The notes under the pieces: generated by a model
Databases searched by the model: none
Told to the model about the DNA's origin: nothing
What the model saw: only the letters and a program-made list of their open reading frames with translations
NCBI RefSeq assembly: GCF_004683865.2
Contig: NZ_CP038439.1
Span: 603,501 to 667,500 of the forward strand
DNA: 64,000 bases
Reading direction: 5' to 3'
Origin: Paracoccus liaowanqingii
GTDB lineage: Bacteria; Pseudomonadota; Alphaproteobacteria; Rhodobacterales; Rhodobacteraceae
Part shown: piece after piece, positions 25,388 to 35,146 of the stretch
Numbering within the stretch: the stretch's first letter is position 1
Layout: every line of letters starts with the position of its first letter
Position numbers and translations under genes: made by a program

Positions 25388-27703
25388 ATGAGCCGAGTGA
25401 GCGAGATCATGGAAACCATGGAATACGGCCCGTCGGTCGAGGACAGCACGGCCGTGCGCGACTGGCTGGCGCAGAGGGAGAGCTTCGGCCATTTCATCGG
25501 CGGTGCCTTTACCGATGTGGGCGAGACCTTCGAGACGCGCGACCCATCGACCGGCGATGTGCTCGCCCGTATCGCCCAAGGCAGCGAGGCCGATGTGACC
25601 GCCGCCGTCGCGGCTGCCCGCGCGGCCCAGCCCGGATGGGCGGCCCTGTCGGGAACCGAGCGCGCGCGCCATCTCTATGCGCTGGCCCGCCACGTGCAGA
25701 AGCGCGAACGCTTCCTGTCGGTGCTGGAGGTGCTGGACAACGGCAAGCCGATCCGAGAGGCGCGCGACATCGACGTGCCGCTGGTCGCGCGGCATTTCTA
25801 TCACCACGCGGGCTGGGCCGAGCTGCGCGACAGCCAGTTCCCCGGCCATGCGCCCTTGGGCGTCTGCGGCCAGATCATCCCGTGGAACTTCCCGCTGCTG
25901 ATGCTGGCCTGGAAGATTGCCCCCGCCTTGGCCGCCGGCAACACGGTGGTGCTGAAGCCTGCCGAATACACGTCTCTGACCGCCCTGGCCTTCGCTGAGA
26001 TCTGCCAGGACGTGGGCCTGCCCGCGGGCGTCGTCAACATCGTGACCGGCGACGGGACCACCGGGGCGGCGCTGGTCGCCTCGGATGTGGACAAGATCGC
26101 CTTCACCGGCTCGACCGAGGTCGGGCGCGGCATCGCGCGGGCCTTGGCCGGGACCGGCCGCCGCCTGACGCTGGAACTGGGCGGCAAGTCGCCCTTCGTC
26201 GTCATGGAGGACGCCGATCTGGACGCCGCGGTCGAGGGCGTGGTGGACAGCATCTGGTTCAACCAGGGCCAGGTCTGCTGCGCGGGCTCGCGCATCCTGG
26301 TGGCCGAGGCCGTGGCGCCGCGTTTCGAGGATCTGCTGCGCGCCCGCATGGCCCGGCTGCGCGTCGGCGCCCCCTTGGACAAGTCCACCGACCTGGGCGC
26401 CATCGTCGATCCGGTGCAGAAGGACCGCATTTTGTCGATCTGCCAGGCGGCGGTCGATCAGGGCGCCGAACTGGTCGGCGGCCAGCCGCAGGAGGGCTGT
26501 TTTATCGCGCCCGGCTATCTGCGCAACATCGCCCCCGCCAATCCCGGCATGGTGCAGGAGATCTTCGGCCCCATCGCCACGCTGTCGACCTTCCGCACCG
26601 CCGACGAGGCGATCGAGCTGGCCAATGCCACCCGCTACGGGCTGGCGGGCTCGGTCTGGTCGGAAAGCGCGACGGTCGCCACCGATCTGGCAGCGCGCAT
26701 CAAGGCCGGGGTCATCTGGATCAACGGCGCCAACATGTTTGACGCCGCCGCCCCCTTCGGCGGCATGCGCGACAGCGGTCATGGCCGCGAGGGCGGACAT
26801 GCGGGGATGCTGGACTACCTGACGGGCCCGGCGATCGCTCCCCCGGCGGGGGTCCTCCCGAAGCCGACCGTCGCCGCGGCCCAAGGGATCGACCGCACCG
26901 CCAAGCTCTATATCGGCGGCACCCAGAAGCGCCCCGATGGCGGCGCGATGTATGCCGTGCCGGGGGGACTGGCGCCCCAAGGCAGCCGCAAGGACATCCG
27001 CAATGCAGTCGAGGCCGCGGCCAAGGCGGGCAAATGGGCGGCGATGGGCGGTCACGCTCGCGCGCAGGTCCTCTATTTCATCGCCGAGAACCTGGCCGCC
27101 CGCCGGGACGAGTTCGCCGCCCGCACCAGCCCCGCCGAGGTCGAGGCCGCCTTGGCCAGCGCCTTCCACTATGCCGCCTGGGCCGACAAGTTCGACGGCC
27201 GCACGGTCCAGGCCAAGCCCGGCCATCTGGTGACCGTGATCCCCGAGCCCCACGGCATCATCGGCATCACCTGTCCGAATGGCCAGCCGCTGACAGGCTT
27301 CGTGTCCCTGGTCCTGCCCGCCATCGCGATGGGCAATGTGGTGGTGGCGATCCCCGCCGAGAACGATCCGCTGCCGGTCATGGACCTGTGCCAGGTCTTC
27401 GACACCTCCGACCTGCCGGGCGGGGTGGTCAATGTCGTCACCGGCGCGGGTGCCGAGCTGTCCCCGCATCTGGCCGCCCACGAGGAGGTCGCGGCCTTCT
27501 GGCACGCTGGCGCAGCCGCGGATCTGGCCGCGATCGACCATGCCGCCGGCGGCACGGTGACCCCCGTCTGGTCCATCCCGCCCCGCGACTGGACGGGCCC
27601 TCAGGCGCAGGGCGAGAGCTTCCTGCACCATGCGACGCGGCAGAAGACGATCTGGCTGCCCTATGGCGCCCTGCCCGCAGGCAGCGGCGGCGCGGCCTAC
27701 TAG
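25388..27703 (+). CDS. Two-module aldehyde dehydrogenase (active ALDH plus truncated ALDH-like C-terminal module)
   Basis: 771 aa, about 290 longer than a normal ALDH. Residues 30-485 form a complete enzyme: PWNFPLLM, FTGSTEVGRGI, the general base in LELGGKSPF and catalytic Cys297 in NQGQVCCAGSR. From about 510 a second ALDH-like Rossmann region begins (YIGGTQKRPDGG; ITCPNGQPLTGFVSL; VVNVVTGAGAEL) but stops before a catalytic domain: there is no second GQ-C motif. Its likely task here is oxidation of the acetaldehyde released by DeoC. The extra module may stabilise the oligomer or cap the NAD site; this is inference. Confidence 0.88.
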   Translation: MSRVSEIMETMEYGPSVEDSTAVRDWLAQRESFGHFIGGAFTDVGETFETRDPSTGDVLARIAQGSEADVTAAVAAARAAQPGWAALSGTERARHLYALARHVQKRERFLSVLEVLDNGKPIREARDIDVPLVARHFYHHAGWAELRDSQFPGHAPLGVCGQIIPWNFPLLMLAWKIAPALAAGNTVVLKPAEYTSLTALAFAEICQDVGLPAGVVNIVTGDGTTGAALVASDVDKIAFTGSTEVGRGIARALAGTGRRLTLELGGKSPFVVMEDADLDAAVEGVVDSIWFNQGQVCCAGSRILVAEAVAPRFEDLLRARMARLRVGAPLDKSTDLGAIVDPVQKDRILSICQAAVDQGAELVGGQPQEGCFIAPGYLRNIAPANPGMVQEIFGPIATLSTFRTADEAIELANATRYGLAGSVWSESATVATDLAARIKAGVIWINGANMFDAAAPFGGMRDSGHGREGGHAGMLDYLTGPAIAPPAGVLPKPTVAAAQGIDRTAKLYIGGTQKRPDGGAMYAVPGGLAPQGSRKDIRNAVEAAAKAGKWAAMGGHARAQVLYFIAENLAARRDEFAARTSPAEVEAALASAFHYAAWADKFDGRTVQAKPGHLVTVIPEPHGIIGITCPNGQPLTGFVSLVLPAIAMGNVVVAIPAENDPLPVMDLCQVFDTSDLPGGVVNVVTGAGAELSPHLAAHEEVAAFWHAGAAADLAAIDHAAGGTVTPVWSIPPRDWTGPQAQGESFLHHATRQKTIWLPYGALPAGSGGAAY

Positions 27704-27713
27704 GCAAAAGGAA

Positions 27714-27780
27714 GGGGGCAGTCTGCCCCCTCTTGGCCTTCGGCCAATTCACCCCCGAGGATACTTGCGGCCAAGATGAA
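27714..27780 (+). repeat. Dispersed 3'-end element, copy D (after ALDH)
   Basis: Two hairpins, GGGGGCA-gtc-TGCCCCC (27714-27730) and TTGGCC-ttc-GGCCAA (27733-27747), then core ACCCCCGAGGATACTT, GCG, GCCAAGATGAA (27751-27780). Sense with the ALDH gene. Inverted partner of copy D' across a 10-bp centre. Confidence 0.85.
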
Positions 27781-27790
27781 GACGGGGCAT

Positions 27791-27852
27791 TTCATCTTGG
27801 CCCAAATATCCCGGGGGGGGATCGCCGTCAGGCGATGGGGGGCTGGCCCCCC
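27791..27852 (-). repeat. Dispersed 3'-end element, copy D' (after the ABC permease)
   Basis: On the minus strand it begins at the base after the permease stop: GGGGGGC/GCCCCCC stem (27837-27852), ATCGCC-tgac-GGCGAT (27821-27836), then the CCCCCCGGGATATTT core and GCCAAGATGAA (27791-27820). With copy D it fills the convergent junction completely. Confidence 0.88.
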
Positions 27853-28842
27853 TCAGCGGCCCCGGATGCGCGGATCCATGGCGTCCCGCAGACCGTCGCC
27901 GATATAGTTGACGCAGAGCACCGTCAGCGAGATCAGCAGGCCCGGAAAGATCACCCGCCAAGGGTACAGAACCATCTGATCGACGGCATCGAAAAGCAGC
28001 CGGCCCCAGGTCGGGAAGTCCGGCGGGAAGCCCAGGCCCAGGAAGCTGAGTGCGGATTCGGTGATGATGGCGGTCGCGATGCCCAAGGTGGCGGCGACCA
28101 TGATCGGCGACAGCACGTTGGGCAGGATGTGGCGCGTGATCATCCGGTGCGCGGGCGTCCCGATCGAGCGGGCGGCCAGGATGAACTCGCGCTCCTTCAG
28201 GCCCAGCACCTCGCCGCGCACGATGCGGGCCGCCTGCATCCAGCTGGTCGCGCCGATGGCCGTCACGATCAGGAAGAAGATGCCCAGGGCGGGGCCGAAG
28301 GTCTGGGACAGCGGCTCGCGGAACAGGGTGACCATCAGCAGCAGCAGGGGCAGCAGCGGCAGCGCCAGGAACAGCTCGGTCAGGCGCATCAGAGGGCCGT
28401 CCAGCCTTCGGAAATAGCCCGACACGACGCCGATCAGGCTGCCGATGGTGATGGCGATGATCATCGCCGTCAGACCCACCGCGATCGACACCTGCCCCCC
28501 CGCCATCAGCCGCGCGAGAAGATCCCGGCCCAGCTGGTCGGTGCCCAGGGGATGGGTCAGCGAGAAGCCGGAATTGCGGGCGCGGATGTCCACGAATGTC
28601 GGGTCGGTCGTCCAGACCAGCGGGCCCACCGACACGAAGAGGATGATCGACACGAAGATCACCAGCCCCAGCATCGCGCCGCGATGGCTGCGGAACTGGC
28701 GCCAGACGTCGGACCATTGGCTGCGGGTCGCGGCGACCGGCGGGGGCACGACCGGGGGGCTTGCCGCTTCGGGGGTGGCCGCGTTGCCGGCGGCGGCATG
28801 CAGGGCGCGGACGCGCTCTTCGGGTGTGTTGGTGTCAGTCAT
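27853..28842 (-). CDS. Peptide ABC transporter permease, DppC/OppC type
   Basis: 329 aa. An N-terminal Ala/Pro-rich cytoplasmic stretch, then six membrane segments beginning AMLGLVIFVSIILFVSVGPL near 56-75. HPLGTDQLGRDLLARLM (residues 95-111) is the hallmark of DppC-type permeases, and ERE-FILAARSIG with a following LPNVLSPIMV is the EAA loop that docks the ATPase. Overlaps the DppB-type gene by 8 nt. The ATP-binding subunit is the divergent fused gene at 31910. Confidence 0.93.
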   Translation of the reverse strand: MTDTNTPEERVRALHAAAGNAATPEAASPPVVPPPVAATRSQWSDVWRQFRSHRGAMLGLVIFVSIILFVSVGPLVWTTDPTFVDIRARNSGFSLTHPLGTDQLGRDLLARLMAGGQVSIAVGLTAMIIAITIGSLIGVVSGYFRRLDGPLMRLTELFLALPLLPLLLLMVTLFREPLSQTFGPALGIFFLIVTAIGATSWMQAARIVRGEVLGLKEREFILAARSIGTPAHRMITRHILPNVLSPIMVAATLGIATAIITESALSFLGLGFPPDFPTWGRLLFDAVDQMVLYPWRVIFPGLLISLTVLCVNYIGDGLRDAMDPRIRGR

Positions 28843-29842
28843 AGCGGATCCTCGGGTCCAGCACCCCGTAGAGGATGTCTGCGATCAGGGTGAAGACGAC
28901 GATCAGGATGGCGAAGATGAAGGTCAGCGTCAGCACCATGGGAATGTCGTTGGCATGGATGGCCGAGATCAGGAGCTGGCCCAGCCCGTTCACCCGGAAC
29001 ACCTGCTCGGTGATGATGGCGCCGCCGAAGACCGCCGGCAGGCCGAGCGCGATGACCGTCACGACCGGGATCAGGCTGTTCCTCAGCACGTGCTTCAGCA
29101 CGACCTTGCGTTCGGACAGGCCCTTGGCGCGGGCGGTGCGCACATAGTCCTGGCCCAGGTTGTCCAGCATGGACGAGCGCATGAAGCGGCTGATCTGCGC
29201 CGCGTTGTAGAGCGCCAGCACCGTCACCGGCATGACCATCTGGCGGACCTGCTGCAGGAAGCTGTCCCAGTCATTCACCTCCAGCGTGGTGTTGTAGACG
29301 GAGGGGAACCACTGCAGGTTCACCGCGAAGATGATGATCAGGACGACCCCCGTGAAGAAGGTCGGCATCGAGAAGCCGATCATCGAGATGAAGGTGCCGA
29401 TCTGGTCGAACCAGCTGTACTGCTTGTAGGCCGACAGGATGCCGATCGGGATGGCGATCAGGATGCCCACCACATAGGACATGCCCACCACGGTCAGCGT
29501 CTGCGGAATGCGCTGCGCGATCACGTCGAAGACCGGGCTGCGCGACTGGAAGCTGATGATGCGCTGCGCGCCCTGGCTGAAATCGGTGCCGAACCAGCGG
29601 TCGGTCCAGTAGAGCGGCTCGACCCAGAAGAACTGCTTCAGCCACAGCAGGTAGCGGACGGGCCAGGGCTCGCCCAGGCCCAGGGCGGCGCGCATGCGTT
29701 CGCGGACCTCGGGCGGCACGGTCAGGGGCACGTCGCCCAGGGGGTCGCCGGGCGACGCCTCGAGCAGCAGGAAGATCACCAGCGAGATGAACAGCAGGGT
29801 GGGAATGGCCAGCAGCAGCCGGCGCAGGGTGAAACTCAGCAT
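28835..29842 (-). CDS. Peptide ABC transporter permease, DppB/OppB type
   Basis: 335 aa. Starts with the typical MLSFTLRRLLLAIPTLLFIS helix, followed by GDPL, a larger than usual periplasmic insertion (about 55-115) with FGTDFSQG, and the EAA loop YVRTARAKGLSERKVVLKHV. Ends PRIRYD. It lies 105 nt after the solute-binding protein gene, behind a strong stem-loop. Confidence 0.93.
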   Translation of the reverse strand: MLSFTLRRLLLAIPTLLFISLVIFLLLEASPGDPLGDVPLTVPPEVRERMRAALGLGEPWPVRYLLWLKQFFWVEPLYWTDRWFGTDFSQGAQRIISFQSRSPVFDVIAQRIPQTLTVVGMSYVVGILIAIPIGILSAYKQYSWFDQIGTFISMIGFSMPTFFTGVVLIIIFAVNLQWFPSVYNTTLEVNDWDSFLQQVRQMVMPVTVLALYNAAQISRFMRSSMLDNLGQDYVRTARAKGLSERKVVLKHVLRNSLIPVVTVIALGLPAVFGGAIITEQVFRVNGLGQLLISAIHANDIPMVLTLTFIFAILIVVFTLIADILYGVLDPRIRYD

Positions 29843-29909
29843 GGTGCCTCGATCCGTGGAAATGCGGGCGGGTCCGTCCTTCCGTCACGCGGCTGCGACG
29901 ACAAGGGAG

Positions 29910-29937
29910 CCGCCCCGGCCGCGAGGGGCCGGGGCGG
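29910..29937 (-). promoter_or_regulatory. Intra-operon stem-loop between binding protein and permease genes
   Basis: Perfect 11-bp stem CCGCCCCGGCC / GGCCGGGGCGG with a 6-nt loop, 10 nt past the binding-protein stop and 68 nt before the permease start. No T run. Stems at this position commonly protect the 5' mRNA segment or partly end transcription, giving excess binding protein over membrane subunits. Confidence 0.6.
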
Positions 29938-29946
29938 CGGGACGTC

Positions 29947-31650
29947 TTACGGCGCGACGCGGGTCCAGTCCGCGATGTTCCAGATCTCGCTGTCCCATGC
30001 GTTCAGCTGCACGCCGCCAAGCGCGTTGGCATGCGCCGAGGCGGTGCCGCGATAGACCAGCGGGATGATCGCGTTGCTGTCCTTGGTCAGCATGTCGTTC
30101 ATCGTGCGGCCCATCTGCGCGCGCTCTTCGGCATCGATGATGCCGTCCAGCTCGGACACCATGCGGTCGTATTCGGGATCGCAGAAGCGGCTGATGCCTT
30201 CACCCTGCCACTGGTTGGCGGGCGAGGGGGCCTTGTCGCAGGTGTGCTTGGCCAGGTAGGGGGCCGGGTTGTTGCCGTCGAAGTTGTCGGCATACATCTG
30301 CACGTCGGCATAGAACTTCTGCAGCGTGTCGGGCGAGCCCGCATCCGAGCCGAAGAAGACCGAGGCATCGACGGTCTTCAGCTCGGTCTCGACGCCGATC
30401 TCGGACCACCACTGCTTGATCAGCGCCTGGAAGTCCTGGCGCACCGCATTGACCGAGGTCTGGAAGACCATGTTCAGCTGCACGCCGTCCTTCTCGCGGA
30501 TGCCGTTGCCGCCCATCGTCCAGCCGGCCTCTTCCAGCAGGGCATTGGCGCCCTCAATGTCTTGGGTGAGGCAGTCGGTGTTGTCCGAGGCCCAGCTTTC
30601 GGGCGCGGGGACATAGTTGCAGGTCGCCTGGCCCGAGGTGCCGTAGCCGATCTCGACCAGCAGCTCGCGGTCGATGGCCATGGACAGGGCCTGGCGCACG
30701 GCGGGGTCGGACAGGAAGGGATGGGGATGAGCGGCGGTGGACCGCTCTCCCTCGGGCAGGGACGAGGAGGGATCGGTCAGGTTGACGTGGATGCGTTCGA
30801 CCAGGCTGCCGAAGGCGGCGGTCACCTGGCCCAGGCCCGCGGCCTCCATGCCGGCGATGACGTCGGGGGCCAGCTGGGTGTTCCAGGCATAGTCGAACTC
30901 GCCCGTCTCCAGGACCGAGCGCGCCGCGCCGGCCGCATCGCCGCCGCCCTTGACCAGCACCGTCGCGAAGGCGGGCTTGGCCGGGTCGCGGTATTCGGGG
31001 TTGGCTTCCAGGCTGATGGTGTCGTTGGTCAGGAACTGCGTGACGCGAAACGGGCCGGTGCCGATCGGGCCGAAGTTCTGGTCGGTGCAGGTCGGGGCAT
31101 TGGCACCCACGCAGTTCTCGAACTGCGCCTTCTGCAGGATCGGCGACTGCGAGCCCACGAAGGCCGAGAACGGATCGGGGCGCGGCGACGCGAAGGTGAT
31201 GCGCACGGTCTGCGGATCGACCGCCTCGACGGCGGTGACGCCCTCGAACTTGGCCAGCTGCGAGCAGCCGCCGTTGGGATCCATGCAATAATCGGCGGTG
31301 AAGACTACGTCGTCGGCGGTCAGCGGCGTGCCGTCCGACCAGGTGATGTCGTCGCGCAACGTCCAGGTGACCGAGGTCATGTCCTCGGAGATGCCGCCGT
31401 TCTCCAGCGACGGGATCTCGGTCACGAGGCGCGGATAGATGGCGCCTTCGGCATCGAAGCCGGCCAGCGGCTCCAGCGCCAGGCTGCCGGCGATGATCTC
31501 CTTGGTGCCGCCGGACAGATAGGGGTTCATCGTCGAGGGCGCCTGCCACATGACGATGCCCAGCTGCCCGTCGCTGCCGCGTTCGGCATAGGCTGCGGGG
31601 GCCATCGCCATGCTTGCGGCGGCGCCCATCAGAACGGTTCTCAGTTTCAT
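29947..31650 (-). CDS. Peptide-type ABC transporter substrate-binding protein
   Basis: 567 aa, SBP_bac_5 family. Signal peptide MKLRTVLMGAAASMAMAPAAYA at 1-22 and periplasmic location; the family region SGGTKEIIAGSLALEPLAGF and GIGTGPFR-like GPIGTGPFRVTQF are visible. Six or more cysteines in pairs (for example CMDPNGGC) suggest disulfides. AGGAGAG lies 3 nt downstream on the plus map, a good site for this start. The neighbours (DadA-like oxidase, M20 amidohydrolase) suggest peptides, D-amino acids or N-acyl amino acids as cargo. Confidence 0.92.
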   Translation of the reverse strand: MKLRTVLMGAAASMAMAPAAYAERGSDGQLGIVMWQAPSTMNPYLSGGTKEIIAGSLALEPLAGFDAEGAIYPRLVTEIPSLENGGISEDMTSVTWTLRDDITWSDGTPLTADDVVFTADYCMDPNGGCSQLAKFEGVTAVEAVDPQTVRITFASPRPDPFSAFVGSQSPILQKAQFENCVGANAPTCTDQNFGPIGTGPFRVTQFLTNDTISLEANPEYRDPAKPAFATVLVKGGGDAAGAARSVLETGEFDYAWNTQLAPDVIAGMEAAGLGQVTAAFGSLVERIHVNLTDPSSSLPEGERSTAAHPHPFLSDPAVRQALSMAIDRELLVEIGYGTSGQATCNYVPAPESWASDNTDCLTQDIEGANALLEEAGWTMGGNGIREKDGVQLNMVFQTSVNAVRQDFQALIKQWWSEIGVETELKTVDASVFFGSDAGSPDTLQKFYADVQMYADNFDGNNPAPYLAKHTCDKAPSPANQWQGEGISRFCDPEYDRMVSELDGIIDAEERAQMGRTMNDMLTKDSNAIIPLVYRGTASAHANALGGVQLNAWDSEIWNIADWTRVAP

Positions 31651-31909
31651 CAATCTCTCCTGTTGGTCGTGCGGCCCGCGGGGGGTTCCACGCCACCTCC
31701 GGCCATTCTGGGGCCGGTTTTCTTGTCGTCTGTCCCGGCTGCCCGGGGCTGTGTTCGCGGTGTCATCATCCCTGCGGAATGCGCGCATCATCGAACGAAG
31801 CCCGCGCGGAAAGCAAGACCCATCGCACCGGTCGGTCTGTTCGGTTTCGGCTTTGACTTTCCCAAGGCAGCGGCTAGCCTGCCGTCTTGGACATTTCCGG
31901 GGGCCTGCC
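31651..31909. promoter_or_regulatory. Divergent control region of the peptide transporter (259 nt)
   Basis: The gap between the binding-protein gene (minus) and the fused ATPase gene (plus) has to contain promoters for both halves of the same transporter. I see no clear -35/-10 pair or operator palindrome. Confidence 0.4.
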
Positions 31910-33742
31910 ATGCTGGACGACAAACCACTTGTTTCCATTGAGGAACTTCGGGTCGAATTCGAGACGAACGATGGGGTCGTGGTCGGCGTGCGGGATGTCA
32001 GCTTCACCATCAATCCCGGCGAATGCGTCTGCGTGGTGGGCGAGTCCGGGTCGGGCAAGTCGGTCAGCTCGCTGTCGCTGATGCGGCTGGTGGAGTTCGG
32101 CGGCGGCACCATCGCGGGCGGCAAGCTGATGTTCGAACGCAATGACGGGCAGGTGGTCGATCTGGCGACCCAATCCGGCGCCGCGATGCGCGACATCCGC
32201 GGCAACCAGATCGGCATGATCTTCCAGGAACCGATGACCGCGCTGAACCCGGTCTTCACCGTGGGGGATCAGCTGGTCGAGGGGCTGATCGCCCATCGGG
32301 GCCTGAAGAAGCACGAGGCCCGCGCCCGCGCGCTGGAGATCCTGCGCCAGGTCCGCATCCCCGAACCGGAACGCCGCCTGGACCAATATCCGCACGAATT
32401 GTCGGGCGGCATGCGCCAGCGCGTCGTGATCGCCATCGCCATGGCCTGCGAACCCCGCTTGCTGATCTGCGACGAGCCCACCACCGCGCTGGACGTGACG
32501 ATTCAGGCCGAAATCCTGGCCCTGATCGACCGGCTGAAGCGGGAAAAGCAGATTGCCGTTCTTTTCATCACCCATGACATGGCCGTGGTCGCGCAGATGG
32601 CAGATCGTGTCGTGGTCATGTATCGCGGCGACAAGGTCGAAGAGGGCACCGCCGTCGAGATCTTCGAGAACCCGCAGCAGGATTACACCAAGATGCTGCT
32701 GGCCGCCGTGCCGCGCCTTGGGGAAATGACCGGAAAACCCGCGCCCGAGCGTCTGCGCCTGATGACCGACGGCACCCATGGCGCGCCCGAGCCGATCATC
32801 GTCAAGGACCCCAAGCCGCTGCTGACGGTCCGGAACCTGACCACGCGCTTTGCCGTCAAAGGCGGCATCCTGCGCCGAACCGTGGCGCGCGTCCACGCGG
32901 TCGAGGATGTCAGCTTCACCATCAATTCCGGCGAGACGCTGTCTCTGGTCGGCGAATCGGGCTGCGGGAAATCGACCTGCGGGCGGTCGCTGCTGCGGCT
33001 GGTCGAGCCCGAATCTGGCACCGTCGATCTGGGCGGCACCGACATCATCGGGCTGTCGCAGCGCGATCTGCGCCGGGCGCGGCGCGACATGCAGATGATC
33101 TTTCAGGACCCCTTCGCCAGCCTCGATCCGCACATGAAGCTGTACGATCAGGTGGCCGAGCCGATGGAGAATTACGGCATCGGCTCGAAATCCGAACGCC
33201 AGGACCGCATCGCCGCGCTCTTCGACCGGGTCGAGCTGCCGCGCAGCTACATGCGCCGCTATCCGCACGAGATGTCGGGCGGGCAGCGCCAGCGCATCGC
33301 CATCGCCCGCGCGCTGGCGCTGAACCCCAAGCTGATCGTGGCGGACGAAGCGGTGTCGGCGCTGGACGTGTCGGTTCAGGCGCAGGTGCTGAACCTGCTG
33401 ATGGAGCTGCAGCAGGACCTGGGCATCTCGATGCTGTTCATCAGCCATGACATGGCGGTGGTCGAACGCGTCAGCCATCATGTGGGCGTCATGTATCTGG
33501 GCCGCATCGTGGAGATGGGCACCCGCGCGCAGGTCTTCGAGAACCCGCAGCACAGCTATACCCGCCAGCTGATGCTGGCCGTGCCGGTGGCCGATCCGCG
33601 CCAGAAGAAGATCAGCGAGGATCTGACCTTCCGGCCCATCCCCTCGCCCATGCATCCGGTGGACTACGTGGCCCGGCCGTCCGTCTATCGCGAGGTCGCG
33701 CCGGGACACCGGGTGCTGGTCGATCCGGTCACCCATTCATGA
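31910..33742 (+). CDS. Fused double ATP-binding protein of a peptide ABC transporter (DppD-DppF fusion)
   Basis: 610 aa containing two complete ATPases. Module one: GESGSGKS near 45-52, [19 protein letters not shown]. Module two (from about 305): GESGCGKS near 347-354, [31 protein letters not shown]. Each ends with an oligopeptide/dipeptide C-terminal extension. GsiA-like organisation. Start MLDDKPLVS was chosen because the upstream in-frame extension is not family-like. Powers the permeases encoded on the opposite strand; its stop overlaps the next start by ATGA. Confidence 0.93.
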   Translation: MLDDKPLVSIEELRVEFETNDGVVVGVRDVSFTINPGECVCVVGESGSGKSVSSLSLMRLVEFGGGTIAGGKLMFERNDGQVVDLATQSGAAMRDIRGNQIGMIFQEPMTALNPVFTVGDQLVEGLIAHRGLKKHEARARALEILRQVRIPEPERRLDQYPHELSGGMRQRVVIAIAMACEPRLLICDEPTTALDVTIQAEILALIDRLKREKQIAVLFITHDMAVVAQMADRVVVMYRGDKVEEGTAVEIFENPQQDYTKMLLAAVPRLGEMTGKPAPERLRLMTDGTHGAPEPIIVKDPKPLLTVRNLTTRFAVKGGILRRTVARVHAVEDVSFTINSGETLSLVGESGCGKSTCGRSLLRLVEPESGTVDLGGTDIIGLSQRDLRRARRDMQMIFQDPFASLDPHMKLYDQVAEPMENYGIGSKSERQDRIAALFDRVELPRSYMRRYPHEMSGGQRQRIAIARALALNPKLIVADEAVSALDVSVQAQVLNLLMELQQDLGISMLFISHDMAVVERVSHHVGVMYLGRIVEMGTRAQVFENPQHSYTRQLMLAVPVADPRQKKISEDLTFRPIPSPMHPVDYVARPSVYREVAPGHRVLVDPVTHS

Positions 33743-35082
33743 GGCCCGCGCCGCCGATCGGTCCCGACAGCCCGCCCGTGCACCGGGCCGATCTGCCCGA
33801 GGCGGCGGATGTGGTCGTGATCGGCGGCGGCATCGCGGGGGTGACGACCGCGCTCTACCTGGCGCGAGACGGGCTGCGGGTCGTGCTGTGCGAGAAGGGC
33901 GTGATCGCGGGCGAGCAGTCCAGCCGCAACTGGGGATGGATCCGCGCGCAGGGCCGCGACGAGGCCGAGATCCCGGTGATGCTGGACGCGCGTCGGCTGT
34001 GGTCCTCGCTGGCGCAGGAGCTGGGCGACCAGCTGGGGCTGGCGACCTGCGGAGTCAGCTTCCTCGCCCCCGACGAGGCCGCGATGGCGCGCTACGAGGG
34101 CTGGCTGGACATCGCCCGCGCGCATGGGCTGGACAGCCGGGTGATCGGCCGGCAGGCACTGGCGGCCTTGCTGCCTCATCGGGCGGGCTGGGCCGGGGCG
34201 CTGCAGACCCCCTCGGACATGCGGGCCGAGCCGGGGCAGGCGGTGCCCGCCATCGCCCGGCTGGCCGCGTCCGAGGGCGTGGTGATCCGTGAACACTGCG
34301 CCGTGCGCGCGCTGGACCTGCAGGATGGCCGCGTCGCCGGCGTGGTGACCGAGGCCGGCACGATCCGCACCGACCGGGTGCTGCTGGCGGGGGGCGCGTG
34401 GTCGGGGCTGTTCGCCGGCAATGCCGGGCTGGCCCTGCCGCAGCTGTCGGTGCGCGCCACCGTCGCCGCGACCGAGGCGCTGCCCGAGTTCTGGTCGGGG
34501 GCTGCCACCGATTCCAGGTTCGCCTTCCGCCGTCGCGCGGATGGCGGCTACACGCTGGCGCCCGGGATGGCGCATGATTTCTGGATCGGCCCGGCGGCGC
34601 TGCGCCACATGCGGGCCTATCTGCCGATGATCCGGCGCGACCTGCGCCTGACGCGGCTGCAGGGTGCCGCGCCCCGCGGCTATCCCGATGCCTGGACCAC
34701 CCGGCGGCGCTGGCGGCCCGACGCGCCCTCGCCCTTCGAGGCGATGCGGGTCCTCTCGCCCCCGCCCAACACCGCGCGGGTCGTGCGGTTGCAGGACGAT
34801 TTCGGTGCGGCCTTCCCGCAGGTCGGTCGGCCCCGGATCCGCGCGGCCTGGGCCGGGATGATCGACACGCTGCCCGACCAGGTCCCGGTGCTGGACCAGA
34901 CGCCCCTGTCAGGGTTCTTCATCGCCACGGGCCTGTCGGGCCACGGCTTCGGCATCGGCCCCGGGGTGGGGCGGGTGATGGCCGACATGATGCAGGGCCG
35001 ACCCCCGGCCCATGATCTGCGCCGTTTCCGCTTTGCCCGTTTTTCGGACGGATCGCCCGTCCGCCTGGGGCCGGACCTGTAA
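33739..35082 (+). CDS. FAD-dependent oxidoreductase, DAO/DadA family
   Basis: 447 aa. N-terminal dinucleotide fold VVVIGGGIAGVTTALYLA at 25-42, then EKGVIAGEQSSRNWGWIRAQGRD, a block typical of the amino-acid/gamma-glutamyl oxidase-like DAO group, and a C-terminal ATGLSGHGFGIGPGVG closing the FAD site. Oxidises a D-amino acid, sarcosine-like or gamma-glutamylated amine; the exact substrate cannot be read. Translationally coupled (ATGA) to the transporter ATPase, so it likely acts on an imported compound. Confidence 0.85.
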   Translation: MRPAPPIGPDSPPVHRADLPEAADVVVIGGGIAGVTTALYLARDGLRVVLCEKGVIAGEQSSRNWGWIRAQGRDEAEIPVMLDARRLWSSLAQELGDQLGLATCGVSFLAPDEAAMARYEGWLDIARAHGLDSRVIGRQALAALLPHRAGWAGALQTPSDMRAEPGQAVPAIARLAASEGVVIREHCAVRALDLQDGRVAGVVTEAGTIRTDRVLLAGGAWSGLFAGNAGLALPQLSVRATVAATEALPEFWSGAATDSRFAFRRRADGGYTLAPGMAHDFWIGPAALRHMRAYLPMIRRDLRLTRLQGAAPRGYPDAWTTRRRWRPDAPSPFEAMRVLSPPPNTARVVRLQDDFGAAFPQVGRPRIRAAWAGMIDTLPDQVPVLDQTPLSGFFIATGLSGHGFGIGPGVGRVMADMMQGRPPAHDLRRFRFARFSDGSPVRLGPDL

Positions 35083-35146
35083 AGCCCGGCCCGCCCTCTT
35101 GCAGACCGTGCAGGAAATCGCCACCCTGCGCCCGAAGGAGACCATC

